A DNA stretch of 64,000 bases from Adiantum capillus-veneris (lineage: Eukaryota; Streptophyta; Polypodiopsida; Polypodiales; Pteridaceae), in assembly GCA_014529385.2 (NCBI GenBank), contig CM043944.1:85523884-85587883 (forward strand), in the 5' to 3' direction. This document shows, piece by piece, positions 22,480 through 34,964 of the stretch (the stretch's first letter is position 1; every line of letters starts with the position of its first letter). Made by a program: the position numbers and the translations under genes. The notes under the pieces were generated by a model. It made no database searches and was not told the DNA's origin. It was given only the letters and a program-made list of their open reading frames with translations.

Positions 22480-23635
22480 CATGTCATCTAGCAGTGAAAA
22501 GGAATTTATAATATCCGAAAATTTGATGGGACAAATTTTGCTATCTGGAAAGAGCAAATTCAAGATGTTCTCATACAAAAAGGCCAGTTGGATCCTATCA
22601 TGGAGCGCCCAGAGGGCAAGTATATAGATGTTGAGTGGGAGAGACTTGATGCTAAGGCCATATCTACCCTCCGTTTGCATTTGGCTGAATCTGTGTACTT
22701 TACTATAGTTGGAGAAAGGACTGTAAGAGATGTATGGGATAAGTTGTGTTCTAGTAATGAGAACAAAAGTGCCACTAATAAGGGTTTCTTGATGAAGAAG
22801 CTGTTTGACCTTCATATGAAGGAAGAGGGCACTATTTCTACTCACATTAATGAGTTCAATATCATTTTCACTTAGTTGGCCACTCAGGGTTTGGTCTTCG
22901 ATGAGGAAATCAAATGTATCTTCTTGCTATGCAGTTTACCCTCGTCTTGGGATACGTTCCGTATTGCGATTAGCAACTCAACACCTGGTACTGGTCTTCT
23001 GTAAAATGACGTCCTTGGGAGTCTGTTTATCGAGGATATTCGAAGGAAATCTCTCGAAGGCAAGAAGGATGGTGATGCGTATGTTGCTAGTGATAGATAG
23101 AGGGGTCGCACTCAAAGTTGTACGAAAAGCAACGAACGTGGGGGCTCACGTCGTAAGTCTCGGGGTTCTATGCGTAATGTCGAGTGCTATCACTGCCATA
23201 AAAAAGGGCATGTGAAGAAGGATTGCAGGAAATGGTAGCAAAGCAAGAAGGATAAACAATCCGGTGACACTTCTAAGTTTGATGATTCAAACAAGGGCAA
23301 AGCAAAGTTAGAGGAGATCAATGTGCTAGAGTCTTCAATTGCTCCTATTGTAGACTCTTCCAGTGGGGTTGTTATGCCACTTACATCTGACGTATTGGTC
23401 TTCATAGCAGATCTACCTGTCGAGGCTCTTGTTATAGAAGATGCATAGTATGCACATAATTGGATAGTAGATTCTAGTGCGAGTTTCCATGTGACACCAC
23501 ATAGAGAGTGGTTCTCTACTTATTCTCACTCTTGTGGCAAAGTGAGACTTGGTGATGCTTATGAACTAGACATTGAGGGTGTCGGAAACGTCAAATTGCA
23601 TCTAAGGAATGGCACGCACTTTACTTTATGTAATG
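22480..23635 (+). pseudogene. Copia gag and protease start
   Basis: An ATG at 22483 starts a short frame, but the gag core is read one frame over: KFDGTNFAIWKEQIQDVL, then LRLHLAESVYFTIVGE and ESVY-type UBN2 gag wording (KKLFDLHMKEEGTISTHI). A TAG (22873-22875) replaces Gln before LATQG. A zinc knuckle (CYHCHKKGHVKKDC) follows near 23180, another TAG at 23236, and a third (23446) just before WIVDSSASFHVTPHREWF, the protease start, in which DSG reads DSS. The copia derivative copy B then interrupts at TLCNV. Confidence 0.88.
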
Positions 23636-23823
23636 TGAAGGGGATCGGGAGCACCACAGACGGAGAGTGAGAGAGAGAGAAGGAGACACACAACACGATG
23701 TAGGTGGGGAGGCTCAAAGAGTGAGCAGCCCCCCATACACTTATGCTATGTATAAGGTATACAAGTCAATGGGCGCCCAGACTCTGGGCGGCTGGGCAAG
23801 GCACAGGCGCCTATACCCCAACA
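23636..23823 (-). repeat. 3' LTR of copy B
   Basis: Plus-strand TGAAGGGGATCGGG ... CCCCAACA. Followed by acctcccactt, the complement of the polypurine tract AAGTGGGAGGT. Confidence 0.95.
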
Positions 23824-24016
23824 ACCTCCCACTTAAAGGCGACTCTGCCTTTAAGCAAGGGAACCTAGTCTAAAGACTACAAAAGGTGAGAGAAAACCAC
23901 TCTCAACCGATGCCCACTGGCTGGCTGTGATCGTGTGCATCCGGCTGTCCTGCTCCCGTGTAAGTCCATACACCACCAGACGTACCGCACACGTACTGCA
24001 AGTATGTACGCAATAC

Positions 24017-25792
24017 CTACATATCTCCCTCGTGCACTATGCCATCATCAGTCAACAAACAACTGAAAACCCCAACTGCAAATGCTCCCACTGCAGCTGC
24101 GATATCCGGTCTCAAGATCAACATCTCATACATGAGACCACCGAATGCCGATGCAATGCTAGCGGGCCCTGCTAGCTCTACGGAGCATACATCAACATAT
24201 ATATCCTTGGCAATAGGCATCTCTGACTGACAAGGCGTGTCAGCCACATGCATCTCCTGACTGTCCGCAAAAGACGCATCAACCTGTCGTGCAACCTCAT
24301 AGCACACCAGCTGCTCTAGGTGTCTGCTGGAAGACATATCCTGCACAACTATATCCCCATGCTCACTGTCGAGCATAGAAAGAAATGATTGCATAATCGC
24401 TGACGTCTCAGCCTCCTCTGCAATCATCCACTGCAAACATGACCACTCAATCTGCTGTGACTCACTAGAGCTCTCATGCTCTAACTCCGTATGCATAGAC
24501 TCTTGCACAACGTCCTCCTGTCGTGACTCACTAGAGCAAGACCGCTCTACCTGTCTATCCTGCATAGAAGTATCTCACACAACTGACTCTCTGCTTTGCT
24601 CAGTCACTAGCAAAGCATGCATGTCTGACTCTGTCACCTCTCTGTGTGACTGCTCAAGTTGTGCCCCAACTAAGTGCACAACGAGCTCACTACTCTGCAC
24701 TCCATGCAAAGCATCCTACAACCCATGAGCAAAAGAGACTCGCCTGCTCTCTCGCTCTCTACCTGGCTGCGTGATCACAGAGACAACACCGTCTCTCGCG
24801 TGATCCACATGCAATGGGTAACCTGTACCACTCCTTGCACCTCTCGCAATCACTAGCGAGCCCAAATGCATCACAAAATCTCGCTCTCGTAGAGAAATCT
24901 GACATCCACTATCCCGTAACTGTCTCACTGAGATCAAATCCCGTCTCAGATCTGGCACATAACGCACATGACGCAGGGTAAATTTCATACCACTGGGCAA
25001 GGACAAACATACGTCTCCTACACCCTCAATGTCATACACAGCACCATCAGCCATGTGCACACAACCAAGTCTCCCACTAGAAAACGTGCTAAACCACTCA
25101 CGATGCGACGTGACATGAAAAGTAGCATCTGAATCTAGTAACCAATGTGAAGACAATGTGCAATCCGATATGCAATCCATAGACATAAGATCGTCTGAAG
25201 ACAAGCTAGATGTAAATGTGACATCGCCGTCACAAGCATACTCAGTAACCACCGTACTGATCTCACTAGCATCTGTCATGCCCAAATCTGCATCACGCAT
25301 CTGTCGCCTCTGTTGTCTCAAACACCTGAAACATCGACGCCTAATGTGCCCTCTATGTCCACAATGCCAACATGTCAAGTCTCTATGCCGTCGAGACTTG
25401 CGTGTGGGACCGATCTCTCCCATGGACATAGAAGTGGGACTAGACTCCCCTGTAGACATGGATGTCACGTACATAGCATGTAAACTCTGCCATAAAGCAT
25501 GAGTTGTAGTCTCCCTCGAGACCTGCCAGTAAACAGACTCAACCAGATGCAAACAAATCGTAGACATGGCTAACTCATCAAGATCCTGCCAATCATCATC
25601 ACGCATAGAATTGGGCTTCGCCGATAAACCACGCAAGGGTTTATCCTGCCCCAAATCCGCCAATGCAACAAGCATATGCTCCTTCCAAGCAACAAAATCT
25701 GCACCATCAAACTGTGTCAGACCATAACGCTGGAAGTCAAATGAAAAATCAGCCATAATGCTCGCAAAAGAGCAACCAACAATGAGTAGCAA
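24017..25792 (-). pseudogene. Gag-protease-like polyprotein of copy B
   Basis: Same protein as in copy A but with its N-terminus. The ATG within MADFSFDFQRYGLTQF (about 25756) is the likely start. Gag core: FDGADFVAWKEHMLVAL and TICLHLVESVYWQV; then the zinc knuckle CWHCGHRGHIRRRC; the protease-like LLDSDATFHVTSHREWF; and the acidic Ser/Gln-rich tail. Two stops interrupt it that copy A lacks: TAG for CAG at about 24718 and TGA for CGA at about 24575. Both are C-to-T changes, so the ancestral ORF was probably intact. Small differences also occur near the C-terminus (SCLL for SRLL). Confidence 0.88.
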
Positions 25793-27157
25793 ATGTCAAC
25801 CAAATCAGCCATAAACTGGCTCGAATCGCATCAACAAAAGTATGCAAATATGGCTGCAAATCAGCCCCAAAATTCAGCTCTTAAACAGCTGCATAAACAA
25901 GTCACAAACGTGTCCTAGATCAGCCTACAAACTGAGCCATACATGGACACCTGCAAAGAGGAAACAATGGCTGAAAATTCAGCGCCCAAATAAGCCCTCA
26001 AACCTGCCTGTAAACTTGTAAACCTGTAGCTGAAACCTACTGAAAAACCTCAAGCCATTAGTGCTCGAATCCGGCTACCTAGCTCGTAGCCAAACAAGCA
26101 TACATCACAATACTCACTCATGTGAATGTGCCAAGATAACTGTACGCCTGTCAAACCGTGAGCTAATCACCAAGCCCACACTATGCGATATCGATGCATA
26201 CTGTCAAACCCGTGAGCTAATCACCAAGCCCACAATGTGCGGTATCGATGCATCCACACGCACAAATCTCCCACCTGCAGAGAACACCGCACGCAAATGC
26301 TGAGTGCAACCCGCAATCTCTACCTAGATCGCATAAATGATACGCATAAAACTCCTGGGAAAATTTCGCCAGAGTTTCGTCAGTAAAACGGCCACAAAAC
26401 CAGTAACCAAACTGACTGCACGCTCAAAACCATGAGCAACCAAAGCGCATCAAACCGCACTCCAAATGCATGCACCAATCTCCACACTTTGCATACATCA
26501 TTGCAAACACCTGCAAATCTAGTACACAAATATCTGCTCTACTTGTGACTGCCAAAAAACATGCTCGAGGCATACATTGCGGAGCTCAAAATGCAATCAC
26601 ATTAGTCTCCCTGAGCATCAAACCACATAAGGCATACATTGTATCCTCCCACCTGTGAGGAAACTTGCAGCAAATATCACTCTCACATCTGAGAGCAAAC
26701 CATGTGTGGAATCCTCGACACACAATAAACAATTGCTCCTGCAGAAAATTCAGCATTCAGAATTTTAAAATTCTGATATGACGAGCGCATCCGGAGCGTG
26801 CCAAAACCCCAAGGTAGACTCCTGGATCACATGTATCCGAGTCCGGGTGTGAAAGCTATGCCAAAAACCTCCGTTTCGACCCAAAAACGCAACATAAACT
26901 GCCAAAAGAGGGCTGAAAAATGCAGCTCCTCAATCGTAGCTCGAATGAAGTTTTTGATGGCTCGAATGGCTTCGAAAGGGGGGTAAAACTAGAGGACGCC
27001 TGAAGAAAACGCTCTCGGAAAGCTGAATTTGCCGATGCCGAAGTCGAAACCCTGTTTGCACTCTTGAAAGTGCGCGCGCGTGGACGCGATTTAGGGAATG
27101 AAACTAGCTCTCCGCTGTCGTCGTGACTGTGTACACACGCGCTCCCTCCGCACCTAC

Positions 27158-27169
27158 GCTCTGATACCA
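27158..27169 (-). other. Primer binding site of copy B
   Basis: Minus strand TGGTATCAGAGC, two bases after the 5' LTR. The leader from here to about 25793 on the minus strand has no ORF. Confidence 0.93.
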
Positions 27170-27171
27170 AT

Positions 27172-27360
27172 TGAAGGGGATCAGGGAGCACCACAGACGG
27201 AGAGTGAGAGAGAGAGAAGGAGACACACAACACGATGTGGGTGGGGAGACTCAAAGAGTGAGCAGCCCCCTATACACTTATGCTATGTATAAGGTATACA
27301 AGTCAGTGGGCGCCCAGACTATGGGCGGCTGGGCAAGGCACAGGTGCCTATACCCCAACA
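27172..27360 (-). repeat. 5' LTR of copy B
   Basis: 189 bp, near-identical to 23636-23823, with TGTTGGGG ... CCCCTTCA ends on the minus strand. Confidence 0.95.
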
Positions 27361-28566
27361 TAATGCCATACATGTGCCCAAGTTGACTAAAAGCTTGTTT
27401 TCTGTTTGGTCAGCTTGATGATTTGGGATACAACACCACATTTGGCAATGGTTCCTGGATAGTACGCAAAGGTTATCTTGTTGTACTCAGAGGTCAGAAG
27501 CATGGTACCTTGTATTCCATGCATGTGTTCAGATGTTGGTCATGATTACATACCTATAGTCGAGCTGCCGTCTACTGAGTTGTGGCATTGCCGGCTAGGT
27601 CATATTAGCCAAAAAGGAATGAGAACTCTGACTCGTTTTGGCTACTTACCTGTCTTGTCTTATGTTGACTTTCCTGTTTGTGAACAGTGTATCTATGGCA
27701 AATAGACTAGGTCCGTCCACTTACCATTGGGTCAAAAGCGAGTTGAACCTCTAGATTTAGTACATAGTGATGTTTGTGGTCCTATATCAACCAAATCTCT
27801 AGGGGGGGGGGGGGGGCAGCTATTTTGTGACATTCATAGATGGCTCTACTCAAAAGGTGTGGGCATATCTTTGAAACATAAGGATCAAGTTCTTCCTATG
27901 TTCCACAAATTCTTGGCACTCGTTGAGAATCACTATGGCAAGAAACTCAAAAGGTTGCAGACTGACAACGATGGAGAGTATGTCTCCAAGGAGTTTGACA
28001 ATTTCTATGCTAAAAGAGGGATTAAAAGGCAGTTTACTGCACCATACACAGCAGCTCAGAATGGAATTGCTGAGCACATGAATAGTACGATTCAGGAAAG
28101 AGTCACAACCATGCTTTCTATGGAAAATCTCCAAAAAGGCTTTTGGGCAGAAGCCGTCTTGACTGCAGTGCACATTATAAATCATTCGCCTAGTACGCCT
28201 TTGAATTATGAGATTCCAGAAGAGTTATGGTCTAAACATAAGCTCCACTATGACCATATACGTGTTTTTGGTTGTGAAGCTTATGCTCACGTGCCTAAAC
28301 AACTTCGACAGAAGTTAGATCCAAAGTCACACGAATGTATTTTCATTGGATATGGTGCAGATAGAGAGATGGGATATCGTCTTTGGCACCAGGAATCTCG
28401 TCGAGGCATCCGTAGTTCGAATGTGATCTTCAATGAGTCGAAGATGCATAAACAACCTATCAAAGAAATAGAGTTTCGGAGAGTCACTTTTGAGAATGTT
28501 GCCTCAGAGACAGTGAAATCAACTCAGCGGGCTAGTGAAGTACCTTCCACTAGCAATGCTCCATAG
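27361..28566 (+). pseudogene. Copia protease end and integrase
   Basis: Continues the copia protease region (GYNTTFGNGSWIVRKGYLV), then the GAG-pre-integrase zinc-binding segment (ELWHCRLGHISQKGM ... CEQCIYGK) and the integrase core: LVHSDVCGPI (first Asp), LQTDNDGEYVSKEF (second Asp), and TAAQNGIAEHMNSTIQE (Glu). A frame break occurs at a G-run near 27802-27815. Ends with CEAYAHVPKQLRQKLDPKSH and FIGYGAD, typical of copia integrase C-termini. Confidence 0.9.
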
Positions 28567-30276
28567 AGAGCGGATAGCAATGGTCAAGGAGTGAGACAGT
28601 CTACTAGAGTCCCTCGTCCACCTGCACGTTTCGAGCCAGGTCTTGATTACATCATGTTGACCGATTGCGGTGAGCCAATCTGCTACCAAGAAGCCATGAT
28701 GACGGATGATGTGGTGAAGTGGGTGTCGGCTATATAATCTGAGTATAACTCAATTCTGGTTAATGACACTTGGGACTTGGTAGAACTACCAAATGATGCG
28801 AAAGCTTTACCTTGAAAATGGGTTTACAATAAGAAATTTACCTCAAGTGATCCAAATCCAAAGTACAAGGCTAGACTTGTAGCCAAAGGGTTCAAACAGC
28901 AAAAGGCAGTCGATTTTGATTCTCGCTTGTGGTCAAGATGACAACACTTAGAACCGTACTTGGTCTTGTAGCGATTGAGGACATGGAACTTGTCCAAATG
29001 GATGTGAAGACAACATTTCTTCACGGGGATCTCGATGAGGATGTTTACATGCAGCAGCTTGAAGGGTTTGTTCAGGAGAACGCATTTCGTGAAGAGCTAG
29101 TATGTAAGCTCAAAAAGGCACTTTATGGATTAAAGCAGGGTTCAAGGCAGTGGTATCATAAATTTGATGCACGTATGAGGTCTCAAGGGTATAAAAGGAG
29201 CGAAGAGGATCACTGCTTGTACACAAGAAAGCTAGATGATGGCTCGATGATCATTCTAGTTTTGTATGTTCATGACATGCATATAGCTAGGAAATTCATT
29301 GCGGAGATTGCCAACTTGAAGAAAACACTTAGCAACAATTTTGCAATGAAAGATTTGGGGGATGCTACACACTTTCTTGGCATGCGAATCAAAAGAGATC
29401 GCAAACGTCGTATTCTTGAGTTATCTCAGGAAACATACATTGAGAAAGTTTTGCAGCGTTTCAATATGCACGGGGGAAAACATTGAGTACCCCAATGCAT
29501 GCATTCTTGAAACTCAGCAAGGAAGATGCACCCAAATCTGATGCTGAGAGAGTAGAAATGGCTAAGGTACCATATTCTTTGGCAGTGGACAGTCTCATGT
29601 ATGCTATGGTGGCCACAAGACCAGACATTGCTTTTGTAGTGGGAGTGGTGAGCCGATATATGGAAAATCCTGGCAGCAAGCATTGGGAAGTAGTGAAGCA
29701 CATTCTTAGGTACCTCAAAGGTACGGTCGGCAGGTGTTCACGTTTCGGGAACAGTGATGCATCTCTTGTGGGTTATGCGGATGCAGACTATGAGGGTTGT
29801 GTCGACAATAGGAGATTGACATCTGGCTATGTTTTCACATTTGCTGGAGCAGCAGTATCTTGGAGGTCATGTCTTCAAGATTCTACGCCATCTTCCACTA
29901 CAGAAGCAAAGTACGTTGCATTTCCGAATGCAAGTAAAGAGGTTGTATGGTTATCTTGCTTGGTTAGAAATCTTGACATTGATGAGACTCCAGTGATATA
30001 TTGTGATAGTCAGAGTGATCTTGCATTGGCAAGGAATCCCGTGTTTCACTCCAAATCAAAACACATTGAAGTCAAGTATCATCTCGTGAGAGATTTCTTG
30101 GCCAAAAAGCTCATTGATTTGGTCAAGGTACACATTGAAGACAACCCAACAGATGCTTTGACGAAAGGCTTAGCTTTGGAGCGGTTTACACATTGCAGTG
30201 AGTTGGTGGACACTAGATTGCTTCACGGTTGTACATACCAGGTCACTTGGGCTACAACGGCCTTCAAGTGGGAGTT
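28567..30276 (+). pseudogene. Copia reverse transcriptase and RNase H
   Basis: After a stop at 28564 the frame resumes with STRVPRPPARFEPG. RT motifs: NDTWDLVELP, a stop where KWVYNKK begins, KARLVAKGFKQ, a frameshift near 28940, LVQMDVKTTFLHGDL, ALYGLKQGSRQWYHKF, and LVLYVHDMHI, where the usual YVDDM reads YVHDM, a lost catalytic Asp. RNase H (29483 on) shows LMYAMVATRPDIAFVVG, GYADADYEGC, TSGYVFTFAGAAVSW, SSTTEAKYVA and KHIEVKYHLVRD. Not functional. Confidence 0.9.
30264..30276 (+). other. Copia polypurine tract
   Basis: tcaagtgggagtt immediately before TGTTGGG. It differs by one base from the tract of the non-autonomous derivative (AAGTGGGAGGT). Confidence 0.85.
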
Positions 30277-30480
30277 TGTTGGGATTTAGGCCAACTGACT
30301 GGACATCCCACTTACTACTAACCCATTTACTAACTTAACCATATATACAATTATTCTTTAATACAAAGAAAATAAGGAGCTGCAAAACAGGATAACATTG
30401 TTGTGCGCTCCACCCAACAGCAAGTCTCTCTCTCTCTTTGCTCTCGCACTTGCACTTGAACACGCTTCTCGTGGAACGTG
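30277..30480 (+). repeat. 3' LTR of the copia element
   Basis: Matches the 5' LTR with an extra tattctttaatac segment. Merges into a GC/CA dinucleotide tract at about 30478, so the exact end is blurred. Confidence 0.8.
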
Positions 30481-30556
30481 CGCGCGCACGCACACACACA
30501 CATACACACACAAATAACCAGCCAGCCTCGCGGCTGCAAGCAATCGATGTGGGGAT

Positions 30557-30624
<68 letters not shown>

Positions 30625-30862
30625 CCTGACAACCTCCAAGTAGCTAGCAGTCGACTCGGGATCCTCTCTCTCTCTCTCTCTCTCTGCCTGCTACCACAAG
30701 TTGCTAGAATTAAAAAAAGAGGCACGATGACCCAACATCGAGGAAGGCTCAAAAGTTGGCAAGGGTGCAGTCCGTGCAAATCTTGGAGAACTCCACACAT
30801 AGAGGCCCTCTCCTTTCTCAGAAAACTTAATCTCCATTCTATATAGTATAGAGAGATTAGAT
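30481..30862. repeat. Compound microsatellites, otherwise nothing recognised
   Basis: (CT)n(CA)n at about 30557-30621, CA-rich at 30482-30512, (CT)n at 30662-30686. No gene. Confidence 0.85.
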
Positions 30863-31015
30863 ATGTTTTATTTCTATAAAGTAGCACTACCTTTATTTTG
30901 TTGTTTTGTTCGAGCACTTCATTTGATATGCATTAAAAGTGTTTTATTTCTATAAAGTAGCATTGCCTTTAACATGTATTTTTCGAGCAGTGCCTTTAAT
31001 ATGCATTAGCAATGT
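30863..31015. repeat. 76-bp tandem duplication
   Basis: Two units starting tgttttatttctataaagta (30863 and 30939), both containing cctttaa/cctttat and gatatgcatta or aatatgcatta. Confidence 0.8.
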
Positions 31016-31029
31016 TTTGTTTGCGTATC

Positions 31030-31420
31030 ACAATGTTAGAAAAAACATAGGCTCAGTGTAATCCCACCTACACATGTTGACATTTACCTCTAAATTTTAT
31101 ATTTGAAGGGAAAGAATTGTGTACTATCTAGTGCTCAAAAAAACCTAGGCTTAGTGTAACCCCGGCTACCTCTAAATTTTAAATTTGAATGTAGGAAAAA
31201 TTTAGTGCAAAACCTTTGAATGTAGTCAATTCACCTGTAAAATTTATCATATGTAGGTTTTCCAAGTTTTTAGAAAGGAGGATCGTGTATCGACTATTGC
31301 TTGAAAAACCTGGTTTAGTGTAATCCCAACTAAAAAGTTTTAGGTTTAAACACTAAATTCTAAGTTTGAAGGCGAGAAAACCTACAAATAGAGAATTTTC
31401 TTGTAAAAACCTTCAAGCTA
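31030..31420. repeat. Degenerate repeat array (A/T-rich units)
   Basis: The phrases aacctaggcttagtgtaa, acctctaaattttatatttg and gtaggttttccaagttttta recur several times with changes. Related sequence occurs at 20860-21000. No coding capacity. Confidence 0.65.
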
Positions 31421-31668
31421 CATCTAAAAGAACGCGGTTAACAAAGAAGGTGAACAAAGGTGTGCTCACTTCGCAAAGAGGATGTCTATGGGAATTGTGT
31501 ATATCGTCCCGATGCATCGACGGTACCATGATGTAAGCTGTTCCTTCTCAACTTTAGCCAAGACCCATTGGTTGTCGTCGAGCTCAACTCGTTGGCTATT
31601 GTCAAACACAACTTCCAACAGTTCTCTCTGTGTCCTATGGGAGCAAGCTCATGGTTGGAGATTTTTGC

Positions 31669-31705
<37 letters not shown>

Positions 31706-31976
31706 TCCGTCCTGGAAACACAAACAATGGAGCGTTCTCATCAATGCTCCGAAATTCCATTTTCAGAACCTTATCCAATGCCTTTTGGTGAGTGTTCCAA
31801 AAGCGATTTTTAAAGAAATGAGCTAATTTTTAATATTTTTAAACTAATTTCCTCAAAATGTAGGCGGGGTTTTTCCTTTTCCTCTTGTTCTCAAGTGGCA
31901 CAATTGCAAGGTGGGACACACTTTTCCTAAACATTGGCTAGCACACTCTCTTTATCTCTGAGTACTTCCACTACCT

Positions 31977-32053
<77 letters not shown>

Positions 32054-32662
32054 ACTGGCAACAACGCTCGATTTTGCCCCCCCCCAAAAAAAATTTGGCA
32101 AACCTATATGTGAGAAATTTTCGAGGTAAATTGACTAAGGACGTGGTCACACGAGGATTAGTTTTTAAGTACATTTGACACATAACTAAGCCTCAGTCAT
32201 GGTCACGACTCACATGAGAAAATGGAGGCAACATGGTAGAACTATGCCCAATGTTTTGCAAATATGCTGATGTTGGCATAGTTGCAAAGGCAACCTCTTG
32301 GGAGCATTCAATAAATAATTTTAATAAATCAAAAATTTTAAAAAGCTACTTACCAAAAAGGCGGAGCCAATCATGCCTCTCGCTGCCTAAAGATGGGCCC
32401 CCGTTGTCAGCACTCTGCTCCCTCCTGTCAGGCTCGGCAACCTACAACTACCTTTTGTCAACACACATCCCCCCTCATTGTGAATCTCCAATTGCAGGTC
32501 CTCACCACCCGCTGACAATGCCCCACATGACCATGCTGAGGACTTTCGTTGCCCGCTATTATTGAGGAAAAGCTTAGTAATAGATAGTTATCCCAACCGA
32601 TAACTATGCCTTGCGCGACCATGGTCTAAATTTTGTAGGTTTTCTCACTAAAAATATTGAAA
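31421..32662. other. Intergenic stretch with microsatellites
   Basis: (GT)n at 31672-31704 and a long (TC)n of about 35 units at 31980-32048. No gene or element recognised. Confidence 0.75.
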
Positions 32663-33104
32663 GGAAAAATTACCAAAATACCCCTCTCATTTGTGGACAT
32701 TCCCAAAATACTCTTATATCTATTTTGGTTGGATTGTTCAAGATTTTCTACTCTTTATTCTTTTTTAGAATTGAGATCCATTTTTGAGTGCTTAGCATGT
32801 AATTTGTCACAAATTAGTAATTTGCAAAAATTTGCAAAAAGGGCAGTTATGTCTAAAAATAATGAAACAATTCATCTCCAAAGGCTACATAACCAGCTCA
32901 AATTCTAGTTTTAGCATCTTGTATTGATAGACAATCAAGTCTTCTTATAAAAGGCTACAAAAAGAAAAGTTATCTTTGGAGAAATTTAATCTCACAACTG
33001 GGAATTTTTAAAAAATTTGAGGGTCCTTTTGGGAATTTATTGGGGATATTTGGGAAATTTTTGAGAATCTCCACAAATTAGAGGGGTATTTTGATAATTT
33101 TTCC
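32663..33104. mobile_element. MITE-like element with terminal inverted repeats
   Basis: The left end ggaaaaattaccaaaatacc continues cctctcatttgtggacattc. The right end, on the opposite strand, gives ggaaaaattatcaaaatacc and then cctctaatttgtggagattc. This is an inverted repeat of about 45 bases with few mismatches, 442 bp outer length, no ORF. Flanking atatt/atattt could be part of a target duplication. The superfamily is not clear. Confidence 0.7.
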
Positions 33105-33233
33105 ATATTTAAAATGTAGAAGTTAAACTTCGTCGGTGGGATTACTCTAAACCTAGCTTTTTTCCGCAAAGAGTCGCTCATCACTCTGAGAGTCGCCATC
33201 GCTCACACTGAGTCTCAGTCTCTCTCTCACACA

Positions 33234-33281
<48 letters not shown>

Positions 33282-33636
33282 GGCACACATACATGTTGTG
33301 TCCATTGCTGACTTGTCTCACTATCTCAGACTCGTCTATCTCTCTCTCCCAAGTCCCGACTCACGAGTTGCTCATCTCTCTCTTACCAGTCACAAACGCA
33401 CAGAGCCAGGAGTTAGGACCAATCGTACATAGACTCTGTATTCTCTTGAGACAAACACACAATCTCCTATGTGGTCTCCTAACACAAACACACAATCGTA
33501 CGTAGACTCCTATCTCCCTATCACACACACACACACACGCTCACACTCACTCACACACATATAGCCTCAGCCTAGGAGTCAACATGGCTACTGCCTACTC
33601 TCATATTGCACTTAGAGTCCAGACTACACTCTTTGA

Positions 33637-33697
<61 letters not shown>

Positions 33698-34100
33698 ACA
33701 ATGTGTTATGATAAAAAATGGTTGTTACGATAATAAAATAAAAATTACGTCTTCAAGGCAATGTATAGCAAGATGCGACGTTGTGGCAGGCGAGACAATT
33801 CAGCAGCGAGGAAATAGATGGCGACCCTGTAGCTCGTGGAGGGCTTGGCACGTGGATGCATTCTTTGGCCTTGAAAATTTTAAGCGGCATTATAAAGAGT
33901 GTAGAAGAGAAGAAAACCTCTTTATATGGACACAAGATTAAAAGGTATTCCTAATGGCTTTAAAAAAATTAAAAGGTATTCCTAAATATTCTCTTAACAA
34001 CAATAAAAACGATACGCTAATCTATAGCACGTAACAACGGACAATGACGAAGCGCATAGATTTGCAACAATATTAGCTAGGAAGGATGGATACAACATTT

Positions 34101-34167
<67 letters not shown>

Positions 34168-34641
34168 GAGAGAGAGAGAACACTTTTAAGAGAAAAAAAC
34201 ACTAAAGGAAAAATAAAAAAAAAAGAAAACCTCTTTATATATATATGGACACAAAAAATCTTTTGACTTTCCACCTTCATATGTCTTTCAACTTTTTACT
34301 TTCATATGTCTTTTCATCTCCAGAACTCACCCTTCACTTGTGAACTTAATATGTTTTGAATGAATTTTTATTTATCTAAGATTGGGGAGACCTAATAAGG
34401 TAACTTGTAAGAGCGGAGGAGTGTGTGTCTTCATTACTTTGCACGAGCACGATTTTGAACCCAATGCTTTTAAGGGGAATCATGGGGAAATACCATGTGG
34501 AAAAGGACAGGCAAGGAAAAAAAAATGAAGTGTTTTTTAAGATTTTCATTTGCTTGTTTGGTGAAGTAAGATTCCTAAGTTTTGGGTCTCTCCTTTACTT
34601 GGAATCTCTAAAGATCCTTTCTCTTCCAAGCTCATATAATT

Positions 34642-34683
<42 letters not shown>

Positions 34684-34705
34684 TTCTCTTGAGGCGAGTG
34701 TGAGT

Positions 34706-34748
<43 letters not shown>

Positions 34749-34964
34749 CACTTTGGAGACAACGCTATCACAAGCCTACATCATCACGAGCACAGGGAGT
34801 TGGGGGGCAGAACAAAAGAGGTATGCTAGCTAGAAGGGAGTGTGCATGTGAGGAGGAAGTGGGGAAGATGATGAAGTCAGGATAGAGGAGGAGCACGGGG
34901 AAGAGAGGGAGTCTGGGAGGTCTACAGAGCAAGGTGGCACAAGGGGAAGGGAGGGAGGTTGCCT
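33105..34964. other. Intergenic, microsatellite-rich
   Basis: (CA)n at 33226-33280, (CT)n(CA)n at 33640-33700, (TG)n(AG)n at 34100-34178, (CT)n at 34646-34681 and (GT)n at 34708-34746. No credible ORF; the ORFs that exist are microsatellite translations. Confidence 0.8.

Larger units (their letters stand above)
23636..27360 (-). mobile_element. Non-autonomous copia derivative, copy B (TR-GAG type), complete
   Basis: 3,725 bp, flanked by a perfect 5-bp target site duplication taatg (23631-23635 and 27361-27365). It has two near-identical LTRs (188 and 189 bp), a tRNA-iMet primer site and a leader. It encodes gag and a protease-like start, then a novel Ser/Glu/Gln-rich region and an RT/RNase H-junction remnant, with no integrase or RT. 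Its leader and polypurine tract resemble those of the copia element it sits in, so that family is the likely source of its mobilising enzymes. Confidence 0.92.
21196..30480 (+). mobile_element. Ty1/copia element (gag-PR-IN-RT-RH), carrying nested copy B
   Basis: LTR ends TATTGGGATTTAGG (21196; first G mutated to A) and TGTTGGGATTTAGG (30277). The internal region has a tRNA-iMet-type primer site, a leader of about 1.1 kb, and all five copia domains in the copia order. It landed in a (CA)n tract, so flanks are CA-rich on both sides and the target duplication cannot be read. Frameshifts and TAG stops make it defective. A 3.7-kb non-autonomous relative interrupts the protease region at 23635/27361. 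Confidence 0.9.

Noticed and set aside
30335-30917. ORFs made of Cys-Val or Arg-Glu repeats near 30.3-30.9 kb and similar ones elsewhere
   Set aside because: These are translations of (CA)n and (CT)n microsatellites.
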